A DNA stretch of 64,000 bases from Devosia sp. (GCF_024707125.1 NZ_JANQAH010000009.1:558001-622000); one strand, 5' to 3'; shown: positions 42,653-51,272, numbered from the stretch's first letter. The notes: generated by a model from the letters alone, not told the origin. Numbers and translations are program-made.

Positions 42653-43693
42653 TCAGGCGGTGGCTTCAGCCACTTCTTCGCTCCGGTCCTCGCGCGGCAC
42701 GAACATGGTTTCCAGCAGCGCCAGCAGGACAATACCCGAGAGCATGATGCCAACGGTGAGCACGACGCGCTGCACCACCACTTCAACGGCCGAATTGGCG
42801 CCATAGATCGAGGACAGGACGATCACCAGCGCGACCGAGCAGACATACTGATAATATTGTGGGCGCGCCGCGCCGGTCGTCATCTTGTCGATCAGCACAT
42901 AGGTAATGGCGCTGAGCAGGGCCAAGAGCACGATGAACTGCGGCACGAGATGGTAGACCATCAGCGCGCCGACGCCGATAATGGCCCCGACAATGGTGCC
43001 GCCGCCGCGATCGACCACCTGCTCCATGCGTCCGCCATGGTCGGCCTCGCCGCAGATGAAGATCATCATGATCGGCGCGATCAAGAGGCTCAGATTATTG
43101 GTCGCATAGGTGGCGATGAGCACGGCGAGATAGACCACGACGCGAATGGCCAGTTCCACGCCCGGCTTTCGCCCGACATAGGGTTTTACCTGTTCGACAT
43201 AGACGCGTTTGGTTTGCGGCGGGAAGAGCAGATTGGTGACGATTGCCATGATCCCGACCATCAGCCCGGCTGTCGCCATGCCCTCGGCCATCACGGTCAG
43301 CGCATATTCATTGTAGAGCGCCGAGATCGACATCATTGCCGGAAACACGGTGAGCAACATGCCGCCGCGCGAGCCCTTGAACAGCATCAGCGCAATGCCG
43401 CCCGTGGCGAGCACCACGTTCCAGAAGATGAAGATGGCCGGCTGGTGGACCGTGAGGCCCGCAAGCCAGCCGAACAGCATGGCCACGACGGGCAGCACGA
43501 GAGGACCGGCAAAGGTGCGGCCATTGAGGGCACCGCGCTGATTGGAAATCATGCTCATGCCGATTGCGATGGGCAGCATGGGCTGGGTGACGCCCAGCGG
43601 TTCGGCAAAGGCGAACAGAACCGCCACGCAGAGCATGGTGCGCAGTGCGAGATAGGGATCGTCCAGCGGGTCGACGCGCGGCAGCGGTTCCAT
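42653..43693 (-). CDS. DUF2955/FUSC-like inner-membrane efflux component
   Basis: The 346-residue protein has about ten membrane helices in two sets, opening RTMLCVAVLFAFAEPLGVTQPMLP and containing ISNQRGALNGRTFAGPLVLP. This is the DUF2955 pattern, related to aromatic-acid exporter AaeB/FUSC proteins that partner with HlyD-type periplasmic adaptors. It lies one base after the adaptor gene and both are behind a divergent MarR gene, so a small-molecule or organic-acid efflux pump is likely. Confidence 0.85.
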   Translation of the reverse strand: MEPLPRVDPLDDPYLALRTMLCVAVLFAFAEPLGVTQPMLPIAIGMSMISNQRGALNGRTFAGPLVLPVVAMLFGWLAGLTVHQPAIFIFWNVVLATGGIALMLFKGSRGGMLLTVFPAMMSISALYNEYALTVMAEGMATAGLMVGIMAIVTNLLFPPQTKRVYVEQVKPYVGRKPGVELAIRVVVYLAVLIATYATNNLSLLIAPIMMIFICGEADHGGRMEQVVDRGGGTIVGAIIGVGALMVYHLVPQFIVLLALLSAITYVLIDKMTTGAARPQYYQYVCSVALVIVLSSIYGANSAVEVVVQRVVLTVGIMLSGIVLLALLETMFVPREDRSEEVAEATA

Positions 43694-43694
43694 C

Positions 43695-44900
43695 TTAGTT
43701 GAAGCCCGACATCACGCTCGAAAAGCCCAGCATGGCGCGGGCAAGGACCGGCACGAGCCCGCCTTCGTCGGGCAGGATCAGGGCTGCGGCTTCTGAGCCG
43801 ATGCGCACATTGGCGGGAAGCGAAGCGGGATCGTCGATGATCACGCGCACCGGAATCTTGCGGGCGGGCGGAAACCAGCGTGTGTCCGTGGAAGATTGCG
43901 CCAGGCCATTGGTGGAGGTGCGGCCGCTCGAAATGCCCCAGGCGATGGAATCGACGGTGGCGTCGAACTGTTTTCCGGGCGCCGCTTCAAATACCACCAC
44001 GGCCTTGTCGCCGGGCTCGACATTGACCAGCTGGTTTTCGCGGAAATCGACGAGGACACTGGCGCGGTCGCCGGAAATGAAAGTCATGACCGGCGAGCCG
44101 GCCGCGACGAACTGACCCTGGGTGAGCAGCAGGTTGGACACATGCCCGTCCGCCGGCGCCACCACGGTCGTGCTTTCGAGCGCAAAGCGCGCCTTTTCAA
44201 GCCCGGCCTGGGCGGCGCGGAAATTGGGATTGGTGTCGTCGAGCGCGCCGGCCGAGGTGGTGACGCGGTCGAGTTCGGCCTTGGCGGCGGCGACATTGAG
44301 TTCGGCCGTCTGGAAATTGCCCTCGGCCTGGGTCTTCTGGGCATCGGTGACGAGGCCGCGATCATACATCTGGCGCGTGCGTTCGACGGCGTCCTTTGCC
44401 GTCACCAGCGCCACTTCGGCCTGGCTGAGCTTGGCCTGCGTCGCCGGAATGGCAGCGCTGGCCGAGGAAATATTGGTCGAGGTCAGGTCAAGCTGTGCTT
44501 CGGCCTGGGCCACGTCCATCTTGAACGTCGTCTCGTCGATACGGAACAGCGGGTCGCCCGCCCTAACGCTCGAATTGTCCGAGACCAGCACTTCGGCGAC
44601 GGGGCCGGCGACGCGCGCTGCCACCTGGGTGACATTGCCCATGACGGAACCGCCGGAGGCGAAGGGGGCGTTATGGTCCGAAAGCGGATACCAGGCGATG
44701 GCGGCGCCCAGCACGATGAAGAGGCCCAGGCCCACCATCCGCGCCTTCTTGCGGCTGCGTGAGGGCTTTGCGGGTTCCTCGGCGACGATAGTGGGCAGGG
44801 CGGGCTCGGCCTCGGCCGGAACGGGCGGGACAATAGCGGGCCGGGATTCGGCGCGGACGGCTTGAATGTCGCCCTCGGTCATAGGAGAAAGCTTGGCCAT
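43695..44900 (-). CDS. HlyD/EmrA-type membrane-fusion adaptor
   Basis: The 401-residue protein has a cytoplasmic N-terminus of about 50 residues and one membrane helix (MVGLGLFIVLGAAIAWYPL). A split lipoyl domain follows (VMGNVTQVAARVAGPVAEVLV and STTVVAPADGHVSNLLLTQGQ), with a long alpha-hairpin coiled coil between (about 125-225, LDLTSTNISSASAAIPATQAK onwards) and a beta-barrel region (SVLVDFRENQLVNVEPGDKA). It links the inner-membrane pump to an outer-membrane channel. It is co-transcribed with the DUF2955 component and divergent from marR. Confidence 0.92.
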   Translation of the reverse strand: MAKLSPMTEGDIQAVRAESRPAIVPPVPAEAEPALPTIVAEEPAKPSRSRKKARMVGLGLFIVLGAAIAWYPLSDHNAPFASGGSVMGNVTQVAARVAGPVAEVLVSDNSSVRAGDPLFRIDETTFKMDVAQAEAQLDLTSTNISSASAAIPATQAKLSQAEVALVTAKDAVERTRQMYDRGLVTDAQKTQAEGNFQTAELNVAAAKAELDRVTTSAGALDDTNPNFRAAQAGLEKARFALESTTVVAPADGHVSNLLLTQGQFVAAGSPVMTFISGDRASVLVDFRENQLVNVEPGDKAVVVFEAAPGKQFDATVDSIAWGISSGRTSTNGLAQSSTDTRWFPPARKIPVRVIIDDPASLPANVRIGSEAAALILPDEGGLVPVLARAMLGFSSVMSGFN

Positions 44901-44953
44901 TTGGATATCTTCGATTGCTGGTGTGGGACGCTATCTAGTCCCGAAAATATACC

Positions 44954-44977
44954 TTTGCAAGAAAGCATCTTTGCAAA
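44954..44977. promoter_or_regulatory. Double TTTGCAA site in the marR/efflux intergenic region
   Basis: TTTGCAA (44954-44960) and TTTGCAAA (44970-44977) are themselves near-perfect dyads. They lie 16 bp apart in the 105 bp shared promoter region and are the likely MarR operators for both directions. Confidence 0.5.
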
Positions 44978-45005
44978 ATAGTAAAAATCGCATAAAGGAG
45001 GGGGC

Positions 45006-45485
45006 ATGCAGGACCGGATCGAACCATTGATGCGCGAATTGACCGACGAGATGAGCCGTGGCTATCGCGCCTTCTCGGCAGCGGCCGGCATCAACATGTC
45101 CGACATGATGGCAATCCGTTTCGTAAGGGATCAGGAGGGCCAGGCGACGCCGACGGCTCTCGGCCGGTATCTGGGCATGACCTCGGGCGCCACGGCCATC
45201 CTCATCAATCGGCTGGAAAAGGACGCCTATGTGCTGCGCGAGCAGCACCCCAATGACCGCCGCGCGACATTGTTGCGGGTCGGCCCGGGCGCCGAGGACA
45301 TGGCGCTTCCCCTTTCCCGCAGCGCCCAGCGTCTGCGCGAAACCGTCATGGCGGGCTATTCGCGCAGTGATATTGAAGTCATCGAGCGGTTTCTGTCTGA
45401 CATCGTTGCCGCGCTAAAATTGCGCAATGAGGGACTGGAAGCGGAATTGGCCACGAAGACCACCGATCGTCATCCTCGGGCTTGA
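45006..45485 (+). CDS. MarR-family transcriptional regulator
   Basis: The 159-residue protein starts at ATG 45006 behind AAAGGAGGGGG. The winged helix is clear: MMAIRFVRDQEGQATPTALGRY, recognition helix MTSGATAILINRLEKDAYVLR, wing EQHPNDRRATLLRVG. MarR proteins usually repress adjacent efflux genes until a phenolic or other ligand binds; the divergent HlyD/DUF2955 genes are the obvious target. Its last residues and stop codon lie inside a palindromic repeat (45467-45550), so the C-terminus has been replaced or extended by repeat insertion. Confidence 0.9.
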   Translation: MQDRIEPLMRELTDEMSRGYRAFSAAAGINMSDMMAIRFVRDQEGQATPTALGRYLGMTSGATAILINRLEKDAYVLREQHPNDRRATLLRVGPGAEDMALPLSRSAQRLRETVMAGYSRSDIEVIERFLSDIVAALKLRNEGLEAELATKTTDRHPRA

Positions 45486-45550
45486 CCCGAGGACACTTCA
45501 CTTAAGCAAGCTGCGGCAAGTAGAAAGCCCTCAGGTCAGACCCGAGCGTG
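45467..45550. repeat. Palindromic repeat, family C copy 1, overlapping the marR end
   Basis: GATCGTCATCCTCGGGCTTGA and GGTCAGACCCGAGCG are the imperfect inverted ends, with ACCCGAGGACACTTCACTT inside. Copies with the same arms and the CACTT centre are at 47091 and 62407. Confidence 0.72.
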
Positions 45551-45571
45551 CCGGTTGGAGAAAATTCCAAA

Positions 45572-46159
45572 CTAGCTCTGGGGATAGATCGTTTCGCCCC
45601 GCGCCAGCATCTCGACAAGGCTGGCGATCTTCTTCTTGCGGCCGGCCTCGGTCTTGAGGTTTTGCACGCGAAAGGTCAGCGCGAAGCGGTTTTGCGCGGT
45701 CAGTCTCTCAAAGGTCTTCAGCGCATCCGCATTGGCGCGAATGGCCTCCAGCAGGTCCTCGGGCGGCCCCATAGTGGTCTTGTAGGCCGCGTCCCAGCGC
45801 CCATCGGCCTTGGCGAGATCGACATGGGCTAGGCCATGCGCGGTCATCAGCCCCGCTTCGGTCAGCCGCGCGACATTGTCGCGGTTGATCTGGCTCCACA
45901 CCGATTTGGGCCGGCGCGGGCAATAGCGCTGCACAAAGCTTTCGTCGTCCCAGCTTTTTCTGATCGCATCGATCCAGCCCCAGCAGAGCACGGCATCGAT
46001 CGCCTCGACCGGGGTAACGGTCGGCTTGCCCGCACCCTTCTTGAAGATGCGGATCCACACTTCCGGCGCGCTGTCGTGATTGTGCGCCAGCCAATCGTAA
46101 AACGAGTGAAAATCAGGAAATTCGCGGAGGGCCTCAACCGGCACGGTGACGGGCGCCAT
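45572..46159 (-). CDS. YdeI/OmpD-associated family protein
   Basis: The 195-residue protein matches YdeI: SFYDWLAHNHDSAPEVWIRIFKK, then AIDAVLCWGWIDAIRKSWDDESFVQRYCPRRPKSVWSQIN, and the C-terminal helical region ending TFRVQNLKTEAGRKKKIASLVEML. YdeI-type proteins are implicated in antimicrobial-peptide resistance in Salmonella, but the biochemical function is unclear. It lies three bases before the arylamine N-acetyltransferase stop on the same strand, downstream in that unit. Confidence 0.88.
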   Translation of the reverse strand: MAPVTVPVEALREFPDFHSFYDWLAHNHDSAPEVWIRIFKKGAGKPTVTPVEAIDAVLCWGWIDAIRKSWDDESFVQRYCPRRPKSVWSQINRDNVARLTEAGLMTAHGLAHVDLAKADGRWDAAYKTTMGPPEDLLEAIRANADALKTFERLTAQNRFALTFRVQNLKTEAGRKKKIASLVEMLARGETIYPQS

Positions 46160-46162
46160 GAG

Positions 46163-46999
46163 CTATTCGACCGTTTCGGGTGGCGCCGGGAGGAGCCCGG
46201 CAAGCTTGGCATCGAGCTTGTCGCTCTCGGGCAGGGTCAGGCCCAGCTCCTCGGTCAGCACGGTGCGAATTTCTTGAACCGAGCTCAAGGTGCGCTTTTC
46301 CGCGGCTCCGCCGGTCGGCTGCACCGTGAACTGGTCATTGTGCACTTTTAGCCGCCGCCCGCTGGGCGAGAGGGAGGCGCGCAATTGCAGCGTGAAGGGC
46401 GAGGCAGGATTGCTCGAGAGATCGCGATTGATGTCCCAGAGGTCCACTTCGGCCACTGTGTCGGTGGTAAAGACATAGACCCCACGCCACTCGTCCCCGA
46501 TCTTGACCTCCAGCGTCCAATTGGGATCGCCACCGGTCAGGCGGAAAGTCTCGTGCGGGGTCGCCTGTTCGGCGCCGGCCCTGAGGCGCAGCGGCGTCGT
46601 CAGGCTCAAGCCGCCAAAGCCGACATCGGCGATGTAGTTGACGCCCTTGATATCGACCAGCAGCAGCATGTGGCTCGGCGGCGCACTGATCGCCTCCGGA
46701 TTGGTCCAGATCACCCGCGCCAAGAGCGGCCGCACCTCGTAGTCGAGATCGGCAAGAATGCGCATGAACAGGAAATTGTGCTCGAAGCAGAAGCCGCCGC
46801 GCTTCTCGATAAGCAGCTTCTTTTCAAGGCTCTGCTGGTCGAGCAGCACCTGCTCGCCGGTCAGCGGCCCGATATTTTCGAAGGGAATGACGGCTGGATG
46901 CAGGGTATGCAGCAGTTCCAGGGTCTGAATGGTGGGTGCAATCGAACCGGCAAAGCCGATTCGCTCGAAATAGGCATTGAGATTGACCTTTTCGGGCAT
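46163..46999 (-). CDS. Arylamine N-acetyltransferase
   Basis: The ATG at 46999 gives 278 residues. The NAT catalytic triad is complete: Cys71 in KRGGFCFEHN, His110 in PPSHMLLLV and Asp125 in YIADVGFGG. The start of the fold, HPAVIPFENIGPLTG, is also canonical. It moves acetyl from acetyl-CoA to aromatic amines and hydrazines. An in-frame extension to 47098 would read through a palindromic repeat and is rejected. With ydeI it forms a two-gene unit. Confidence 0.93.
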   Translation of the reverse strand: MPEKVNLNAYFERIGFAGSIAPTIQTLELLHTLHPAVIPFENIGPLTGEQVLLDQQSLEKKLLIEKRGGFCFEHNFLFMRILADLDYEVRPLLARVIWTNPEAISAPPSHMLLLVDIKGVNYIADVGFGGLSLTTPLRLRAGAEQATPHETFRLTGGDPNWTLEVKIGDEWRGVYVFTTDTVAEVDLWDINRDLSSNPASPFTLQLRASLSPSGRRLKVHNDQFTVQPTGGAAEKRTLSSVQEIRTVLTEELGLTLPESDKLDAKLAGLLPAPPETVE

Positions 47000-47090
47000 C
47001 GACCACCTTTGTCGCTGTTTCCTGGGCCCCACTATATGGGGAAAGGACGGGCTTTTGTCACGGGGTGCACGACAGCTTCGGCGTCCATTG

Positions 47091-47179
47091 GCCGTCATCC
47101 TCGGGCTTGACCCGAGGACGTTTCACTTGAAAGCGATGCCGCAAGTGGAGAGCCCTCGGGTCAAGCCCGAGGGTGACGA
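47091..47179. repeat. Palindromic intergenic repeat, family C copy 2
   Basis: GCCGTCATCCTCGGGCTTGA and TCAAGCCCGAGGGTGACG are near-perfect inverted ends about 89 bp apart, with inner ACCCGAGGACGTTTCACTT. It lies between the NAT gene and irr. Confidence 0.75.
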
Positions 47180-47186
47180 TTGAAAG

Positions 47187-47630
47187 TCAGACCGCCGCCT
47201 TGCGCACGCGGATGACCACGTCGACATGGGCCACTTCCATGCCCTTGGGGGGCTTGGGCAGGGCCTTGAATTCGACCGAGGAGGCCGGGATATCGATCAT
47301 CCGCTGCTCGTCTTCCACAAAGAAGTGATGGTGGTCGGACGTATCGGTGTCGAAGTAGGAGCGCGAGGCGTCGATGGCCACTTCGCGCAGGAGCCCCGCT
47401 TCATGGAACTGGTGCAGCGTATTGTAGATCGTTGCCAGCGACACATTCACGTCGGCCGCATTGGCTTCGGTATGCAATTGCTCGGCGCTGACATGGCGAT
47501 GCGGGCCGCCAAACAGCAGTTCGGCCAGCGCAACGCGCTGCCGTGTCGGCCGGAGGCCAGCCATGCGCAACACCGCCGTCAGGCAGGGCGTATGGGACGC
47601 AGGACGGTCGGCAAGGTCAAAATCGGTCAT
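47187..47630 (-). CDS. irr: Iron response regulator Irr (Fur superfamily)
   Basis: The 147-residue protein has the Irr form of the Fur fold: LRPTRQRVALAELLFGG, HVSAEQLHTEA, the DNA-recognition block VSLATIYNTLHQFHEAGLL and REVAIDASRSYFDTDTSDHHHFF. The HHH triplet at 100-102 is the heme-binding motif of Irr. The N-terminal heme regulatory Cys-Pro motif of Bradyrhizobium Irr is absent, as in Rhizobium and most relatives. Irr acts at low iron or heme, repressing iron-rich processes and exporters through ICE boxes. It is divergent from fabA-fabB, an arrangement conserved in Hyphomicrobiales. Confidence 0.93.
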   Translation of the reverse strand: MTDFDLADRPASHTPCLTAVLRMAGLRPTRQRVALAELLFGGPHRHVSAEQLHTEANAADVNVSLATIYNTLHQFHEAGLLREVAIDASRSYFDTDTSDHHHFFVEDEQRMIDIPASSVEFKALPKPPKGMEVAHVDVVIRVRKAAV

Positions 47631-47817
47631 TGGGCCAGTGCTACTCGTCTCATTGGTCCATAAAATATGACCCTAGTTATAGTGGCGCCAGGGGTTTGAA
47701 ACAAGTCGCCGAACTGTCACAGCGCGGGCCTGCCTGCCTCCCTTGTCCTTTGGGCTGGCTTGACCCCTTTTCCGCACCTCTATACGAGACAAGGCTTGAG
47801 CTTAGCGGGGATGGGTA

Positions 47818-48348
47818 ATGGCGGACCGGCAACACGCATTTGGTTATGAAGAGCTTTTGGCGCATGGTCGCGGCGAATTGCCCGGCCAGATGGATGCGCG
47901 CCTACCTGCGCCGCCCATGCTGATGTTCGACCGCATCACTCACATCGATGAAACCGGCGGCGATTTCGGTAAGGGTCTCGTGCGCGCCGAGCTCGATGTG
48001 AACCCGGACCTGTGGTTTTTCAAGTGCCATTTCATCGACGATCCGGTGATGCCGGGTTGCCTCGGTCTTGATGCCGTCTGGCAGATGACCGGCTTCTTTC
48101 TTGGCTGGATCGGCCAGCCGGGCAAGGGCCGCGCTCTCGGCGGCGAAATCAAGTTCACCGGCCAGGTGACCAATGACGTCAAGCTGGTCGAATACGGTAT
48201 CGACATCAAGCGCGTCATGCGTTCGCGCCTGACCCTCGGCATTGCCGATGGCTGGGTCAAGGCTGACGGAAAATTGATCTACGAAGCCAAGGACTTGCGC
48301 GTTGGTCTCTTCACCGATGCGCAGCTCCACGAGCAGAAGTCTGCCTGA
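47818..48348 (+). CDS. fabA: 3-hydroxydecanoyl-ACP dehydratase/isomerase
   Basis: The 176-residue protein starts at ATG 47818 after AGCGGGGATGGGTA. The active-site His71 is in [20 protein letters not shown] and Asp85 in the same block, one residue later than E. coli His70/Asp84. [16 protein letters not shown] precedes it. FabA dehydrates 3-hydroxydecanoyl-ACP and isomerises trans-2 to cis-3-decenoyl-ACP, the branch to unsaturated fatty acids. FabB, encoded 90 bp on, elongates that product. Confidence 0.96.
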   Translation: MADRQHAFGYEELLAHGRGELPGQMDARLPAPPMLMFDRITHIDETGGDFGKGLVRAELDVNPDLWFFKCHFIDDPVMPGCLGLDAVWQMTGFFLGWIGQPGKGRALGGEIKFTGQVTNDVKLVEYGIDIKRVMRSRLTLGIADGWVKADGKLIYEAKDLRVGLFTDAQLHEQKSA

Positions 48349-48438
48349 TCGGCCTTAATGCCGTACCGAACCGAAACTATATAGAGTGAAGCGCCGGCCC
48401 CCATGGCGACTTCACCAGACGACCAGAGCGAGGATTCT

Positions 48439-49665
48439 ATGAGACGAGTAGTGGTAACCGGCATGGGTATCATTTCTTCGATCGGCAATTCGCTCGACGA
48501 AGTCACTGAAAGCCTGCGCCTGGCCAAGCCCGGTATCGTCTTTGCCGAAGACTATGCCGAATTGGGATTCCGCTCGCAGGTCAAGGGCGACCCGCGTCTC
48601 GATCCGTTTGAAGCCCTCGATCGTCGCGTCACTCGCTTCATGGGCAAGGGCGCGGCCTGGAACTATCTCGCCATGCAGCAGGCCATTGCCGATGCAGGGC
48701 TCGAAGAATCAGACATTTCCAATCCCATGACCGGCATCGTCATGGGTTCGGGCGGTGCTTCCACCCGCACCATCGTCGAAGCAGCCGACGTCACCCGCGA
48801 GAAAAAATCGCCAAAGCGTATCGGGCCGCTTGCCGTGCCCAAGGCCATGGGCTCGACGGCATCGGCGACGCTTGCCACGTCCTTTGCCATCAAGGGCGTC
48901 AACTATACGATCACCGCGGCCTGCGCGACGTCCAAGCATTGCATCGGCAATGCCATGGAACAGATCATGCTCGGCAAGCAGGACATCGTCTTTGCCGGCG
49001 GCCACGAAGACCTCGACTGGACCCTGTCGAACCTCTTCGACGCCATGGGCGCAATGAGTTCGAACTATAACGAGACCCCCGCAAAGGCCTCGCGCTGCTA
49101 CGACGCGGCCCGCGACGGTTTTGTGATTTCAGGCGGCGCCGGCGTGCTGGTGCTCGAAGAATACGAACACGCCAAGGCGCGCGGCGCGAAAATCTGGGCT
49201 GAACTGGTCGGCTATGGCGCGACCTCGGACGGCGTCGACATGGTTGCGCCCTCGGGCGAAGGCGCGGAGCGCTGCATGCGCATGGCGCTGAAAAACATCA
49301 AGGCGCCGATCGACTATATCAATCCCCACGCCACCTCGACCCCGGTGGGCGATCTCAAGGAAATCGAAGCCCTGCGCGCCGTCTTCGGCAATGAAGGCAA
49401 GTGCCCGCCGATCTCGGCGACCAAGTCGCTGACCGGCCATAGCCAGGGCGCCACGGGCGTGCATGAATCGATCTATTCGATCCTGATGATGAAGAACCGC
49501 TTCATCGCCGAAAGCGCCAATATCGACGTGCTCGATCCCGCCTTCGAGGACATGCCGATCCTGCGCCAGCGCCGCGACAATGTCGATCTCGGCTATGTGC
49601 TCTCCAATTCCTTCGGCTTTGGTGGCACCAATGCCGCCCTGGTGTTCAAGCATCCGGACGCGTAA
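48439..49665 (+). CDS. fabB: Beta-ketoacyl-ACP synthase I
   Basis: The ATG at 48439 follows AGCGAGGATT and gives 408 residues. KAS I features are the nucleophile Cys162 in [12 protein letters not shown], the first His in [12 protein letters not shown], and the Lys-His pair in [12 protein letters not shown]. The glycine-rich end [14 protein letters not shown] is also present. It elongates cis-3-decenoyl-ACP, so with FabA it sets unsaturated fatty-acid output. A start 36 bases upstream exists but lies in the leader. fabI, sometimes third in this operon, is not present; a terminator follows. Confidence 0.96.
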   Translation: MRRVVVTGMGIISSIGNSLDEVTESLRLAKPGIVFAEDYAELGFRSQVKGDPRLDPFEALDRRVTRFMGKGAAWNYLAMQQAIADAGLEESDISNPMTGIVMGSGGASTRTIVEAADVTREKKSPKRIGPLAVPKAMGSTASATLATSFAIKGVNYTITAACATSKHCIGNAMEQIMLGKQDIVFAGGHEDLDWTLSNLFDAMGAMSSNYNETPAKASRCYDAARDGFVISGGAGVLVLEEYEHAKARGAKIWAELVGYGATSDGVDMVAPSGEGAERCMRMALKNIKAPIDYINPHATSTPVGDLKEIEALRAVFGNEGKCPPISATKSLTGHSQGATGVHESIYSILMMKNRFIAESANIDVLDPAFEDMPILRQRRDNVDLGYVLSNSFGFGGTNAALVFKHPDA

Positions 49666-49687
49666 GTCGCGCCGATCACGGAACAAG

Positions 49688-49714
49688 AAAACGGGGCCTT
49701 TCGGCTCCGTTTTC
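49688..49714 (+). terminator. Rho-independent terminator after fabB
   Basis: AAAACGGGGCC and GGCTCCGTTTT pair (one G-T) around a short TTTC loop, with a T run. Confidence 0.82.
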
Positions 49715-49721
49715 GTTCTCG

Positions 49722-49796
49722 TCACGTCACGAGAAAAATGATGATGATCAGCCAGATCGGCACGCCGAGTAGCCAGAGAGCAAGACCTTTGAACAT
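49722..49796 (-). CDS. 24-residue hydrophobic membrane micro-protein
   Basis: A ribosome site GGAGAAAGGAAAACACC precedes ATG 49796. The peptide begins MFKGLALWLLGVPIWLIIII and is one transmembrane helix with a short basic start. It lies 24 bp after the PhnA-like gene on the same strand, so it is likely part of that operon. Function is unknown. Confidence 0.6.
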   Translation of the reverse strand: MFKGLALWLLGVPIWLIIIIFLVT

Positions 49797-49820
49797 GGTG
49801 TTTTCCTTTCTCCGGCTCGA

Positions 49821-50717
49821 TTAGAAGCGGCGGAATACGTCGGTGAGAACGGTGTTCTCATCGCGGTGGTTGCCGCCCTTTTGCGCCGCCCAGTAGGCGC
49901 CGATCGCGGACACGAGTGTCGTCGCGGCGAGCAGGAAGGCGGCGATGATGGCCGTGTTGCGGGCAATGCGCGCGGCCTCCACTGCATCCTGTTTGGCGCC
50001 GTCGATGGCAACAATGACCGCATCGACCCGGGCTGCCGATTCCTCGGGCGTCAGGCCCGTATTGGCGGCAACGACATTGGTGAGATAGGTGCGGTCGGCA
50101 TCCGGCACCGTGCCATCGCCCAGGGCCGCCTGGGCAAAGATGCGCGCGGCCTCGCCACGGGCGGTTTCCGTATCACCGGCCACCGGCTGCTCGGAACGGA
50201 ACAGCTGATCGGTGAAATAGGCATTGGGATCGATCAGGTCCGCTGATCCTTCCGCCACATTAGAGGTGGCGGTGGTAGCCGTTGCCAATGCCGAACCCGC
50301 CATATTGGCAACGGCACCCACGCCACCCACGGCGATGATGGCGCCGAGGACGGTGGCGCCGGCCCAGACGATCAGTCCATGGGCGCCATCGCGCACATCG
50401 CTTTCGTCTTCGGTGGCATCAAAATGCCGGCGACGCAGCCGGCCGGTGAGATAGCCCCCGGCCATCAGGCTCGAGACCTGCACCCAGAGGAACCAGCTTG
50501 CTGCAGCAATGCCGATCAGGATACCGGGTGCCCCTTCGCGGGCGTGAAAACCGACGAAGTTGAGCCCTACGGCGGCGCCGAAGGCAATGAACAGGAGTGA
50601 AATGGCTGATGCGAAGATGATGCCCGCGACAATAGCGGACCAGTCGACATAGCTGGCGCTTTCACGGGTGGACGACGCGTCGACAACAGCGACTTCGGTC
50701 GGATGTAAAACAGTCAT
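49821..50717 (-). CDS. PhnA-like multi-pass membrane protein
   Basis: The 298-residue protein is what databases call 'PhnA-like': VDWSAIVAGIIFASAISLLFIAFGAAVGL, then SWFLWVQVSSLMAGGYLTGRLRRR and AHGLIVWAGATVLGAIIAVGG, about five membrane helices. A soluble loop rich in Ala/Glu (about 165-255) precedes a last helix near 260-285. Despite the name there is no tie to phosphonate metabolism. It sits between two 24-residue membrane peptides, and a candidate EcfG-type stress promoter lies upstream of the group. Confidence 0.8.
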   Translation of the reverse strand: MTVLHPTEVAVVDASSTRESASYVDWSAIVAGIIFASAISLLFIAFGAAVGLNFVGFHAREGAPGILIGIAAASWFLWVQVSSLMAGGYLTGRLRRRHFDATEDESDVRDGAHGLIVWAGATVLGAIIAVGGVGAVANMAGSALATATTATSNVAEGSADLIDPNAYFTDQLFRSEQPVAGDTETARGEAARIFAQAALGDGTVPDADRTYLTNVVAANTGLTPEESAARVDAVIVAIDGAKQDAVEAARIARNTAIIAAFLLAATTLVSAIGAYWAAQKGGNHRDENTVLTDVFRRF

Positions 50718-50732
50718 GGTTGCGGCCCCCGT

Positions 50733-50807
50733 TCAGGCAAGGCCGATGAAGGACAGGATGGCCATGACGATGACCACGAGGCCAACGAGATAAATAATGG
50801 AATTCAT
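50733..50807 (-). CDS. 24-residue hydrophobic membrane micro-protein
   Basis: GGAGGGCATTTTC precedes ATG 50807. The peptide MNSIIYLVGLVVIVMAILSF... is a single membrane helix. Very similar tiny proteins starting MNSIIY occur widely in Hyphomicrobiales as hypothetical proteins. It is the first gene downstream of the candidate stress promoter and 15 bp upstream of the PhnA-like gene. Confidence 0.65.
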   Translation of the reverse strand: MNSIIYLVGLVVIVMAILSFIGLA

Positions 50808-50842
50808 GAAAATGCCCTCCGGCAATTGAAATGTGACATCTC

Positions 50843-50868
50843 AACTGGCGGGAGGGCGATTTCGTTCC
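50843..50868 (-). promoter_or_regulatory. Candidate EcfG (general stress sigma factor) promoter
   Basis: On the minus strand GGAAC (50864-50868) is separated by 17 bases from AGTT (50843-50846). The EcfG consensus is GGAAC-N16/17-cGTT, so the -35 is perfect and the -10 has one mismatch. The next gene starts about 36 bp further on. Confidence 0.5.
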
Positions 50869-50966
50869 GGACGCGGAGCGAAAGCTATTGCCGGCTTTCC
50901 GGCAAAGAAATGCACAAAAACAAGGAACTAAAGCGCCTTAAGTGATTCTTCGAATAGCCTCAGAGC

Positions 50967-51221
50967 CTAGCCGGTATACTGCCTGACATAGGCAATGATC
51001 GGCGCCAGATGCTGCGGATTGGTCCACAGGAACCAGCCGCCTGCGGCCAAAGCCAGCACGATGGCGATCCCGACTACTTTTTTGACCACCGAAAAGATGA
51101 GCCAGATGACGACGACGGCGCCAATGCCGAGGCCCATGAGGGTTAGCGGGTCTGTCGGGATCTCTGTCGGAATTTTGCGCTCCTCGGTGTTTTGCGCCTT
51201 GTGCCGGGTGAGCGTGGCCAT
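50967..51221 (-). CDS. Small two-helix membrane protein, unknown
   Basis: The 84-residue product from ATG 51221 has a polar N-terminus (about 28 residues, TRHKAQNTEERKIPTEIPTD) and two hydrophobic stretches (LTLMGLGIGAVVVIWLIFSV and VGIAIVLALAAGGWFLW). It ends NPQHLAPIIAYVRQYTG. Codon usage looks native. It lies alone between the PhnA-like group and the terminator of the import operon. No family is assigned. Confidence 0.6.
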   Translation of the reverse strand: MATLTRHKAQNTEERKIPTEIPTDPLTLMGLGIGAVVVIWLIFSVVKKVVGIAIVLALAAGGWFLWTNPQHLAPIIAYVRQYTG

Positions 51222-51242
51222 TTCAAGTTTTCAGAAAGACAA

Positions 51243-51272
51243 AAGCGGGCAGGGATCGCTCCCCGCCCGCTT
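51243..51272 (-). terminator. Rho-independent terminator of the pyrimidine import/catabolic operon
   Basis: Read on the minus strand, AAGCGGGCGGGGA-gcga-TCCCTGCCCGCTT is followed by TTG. It lies 19 bp after the binding-protein stop and marks the end of the long operon. Confidence 0.82.
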
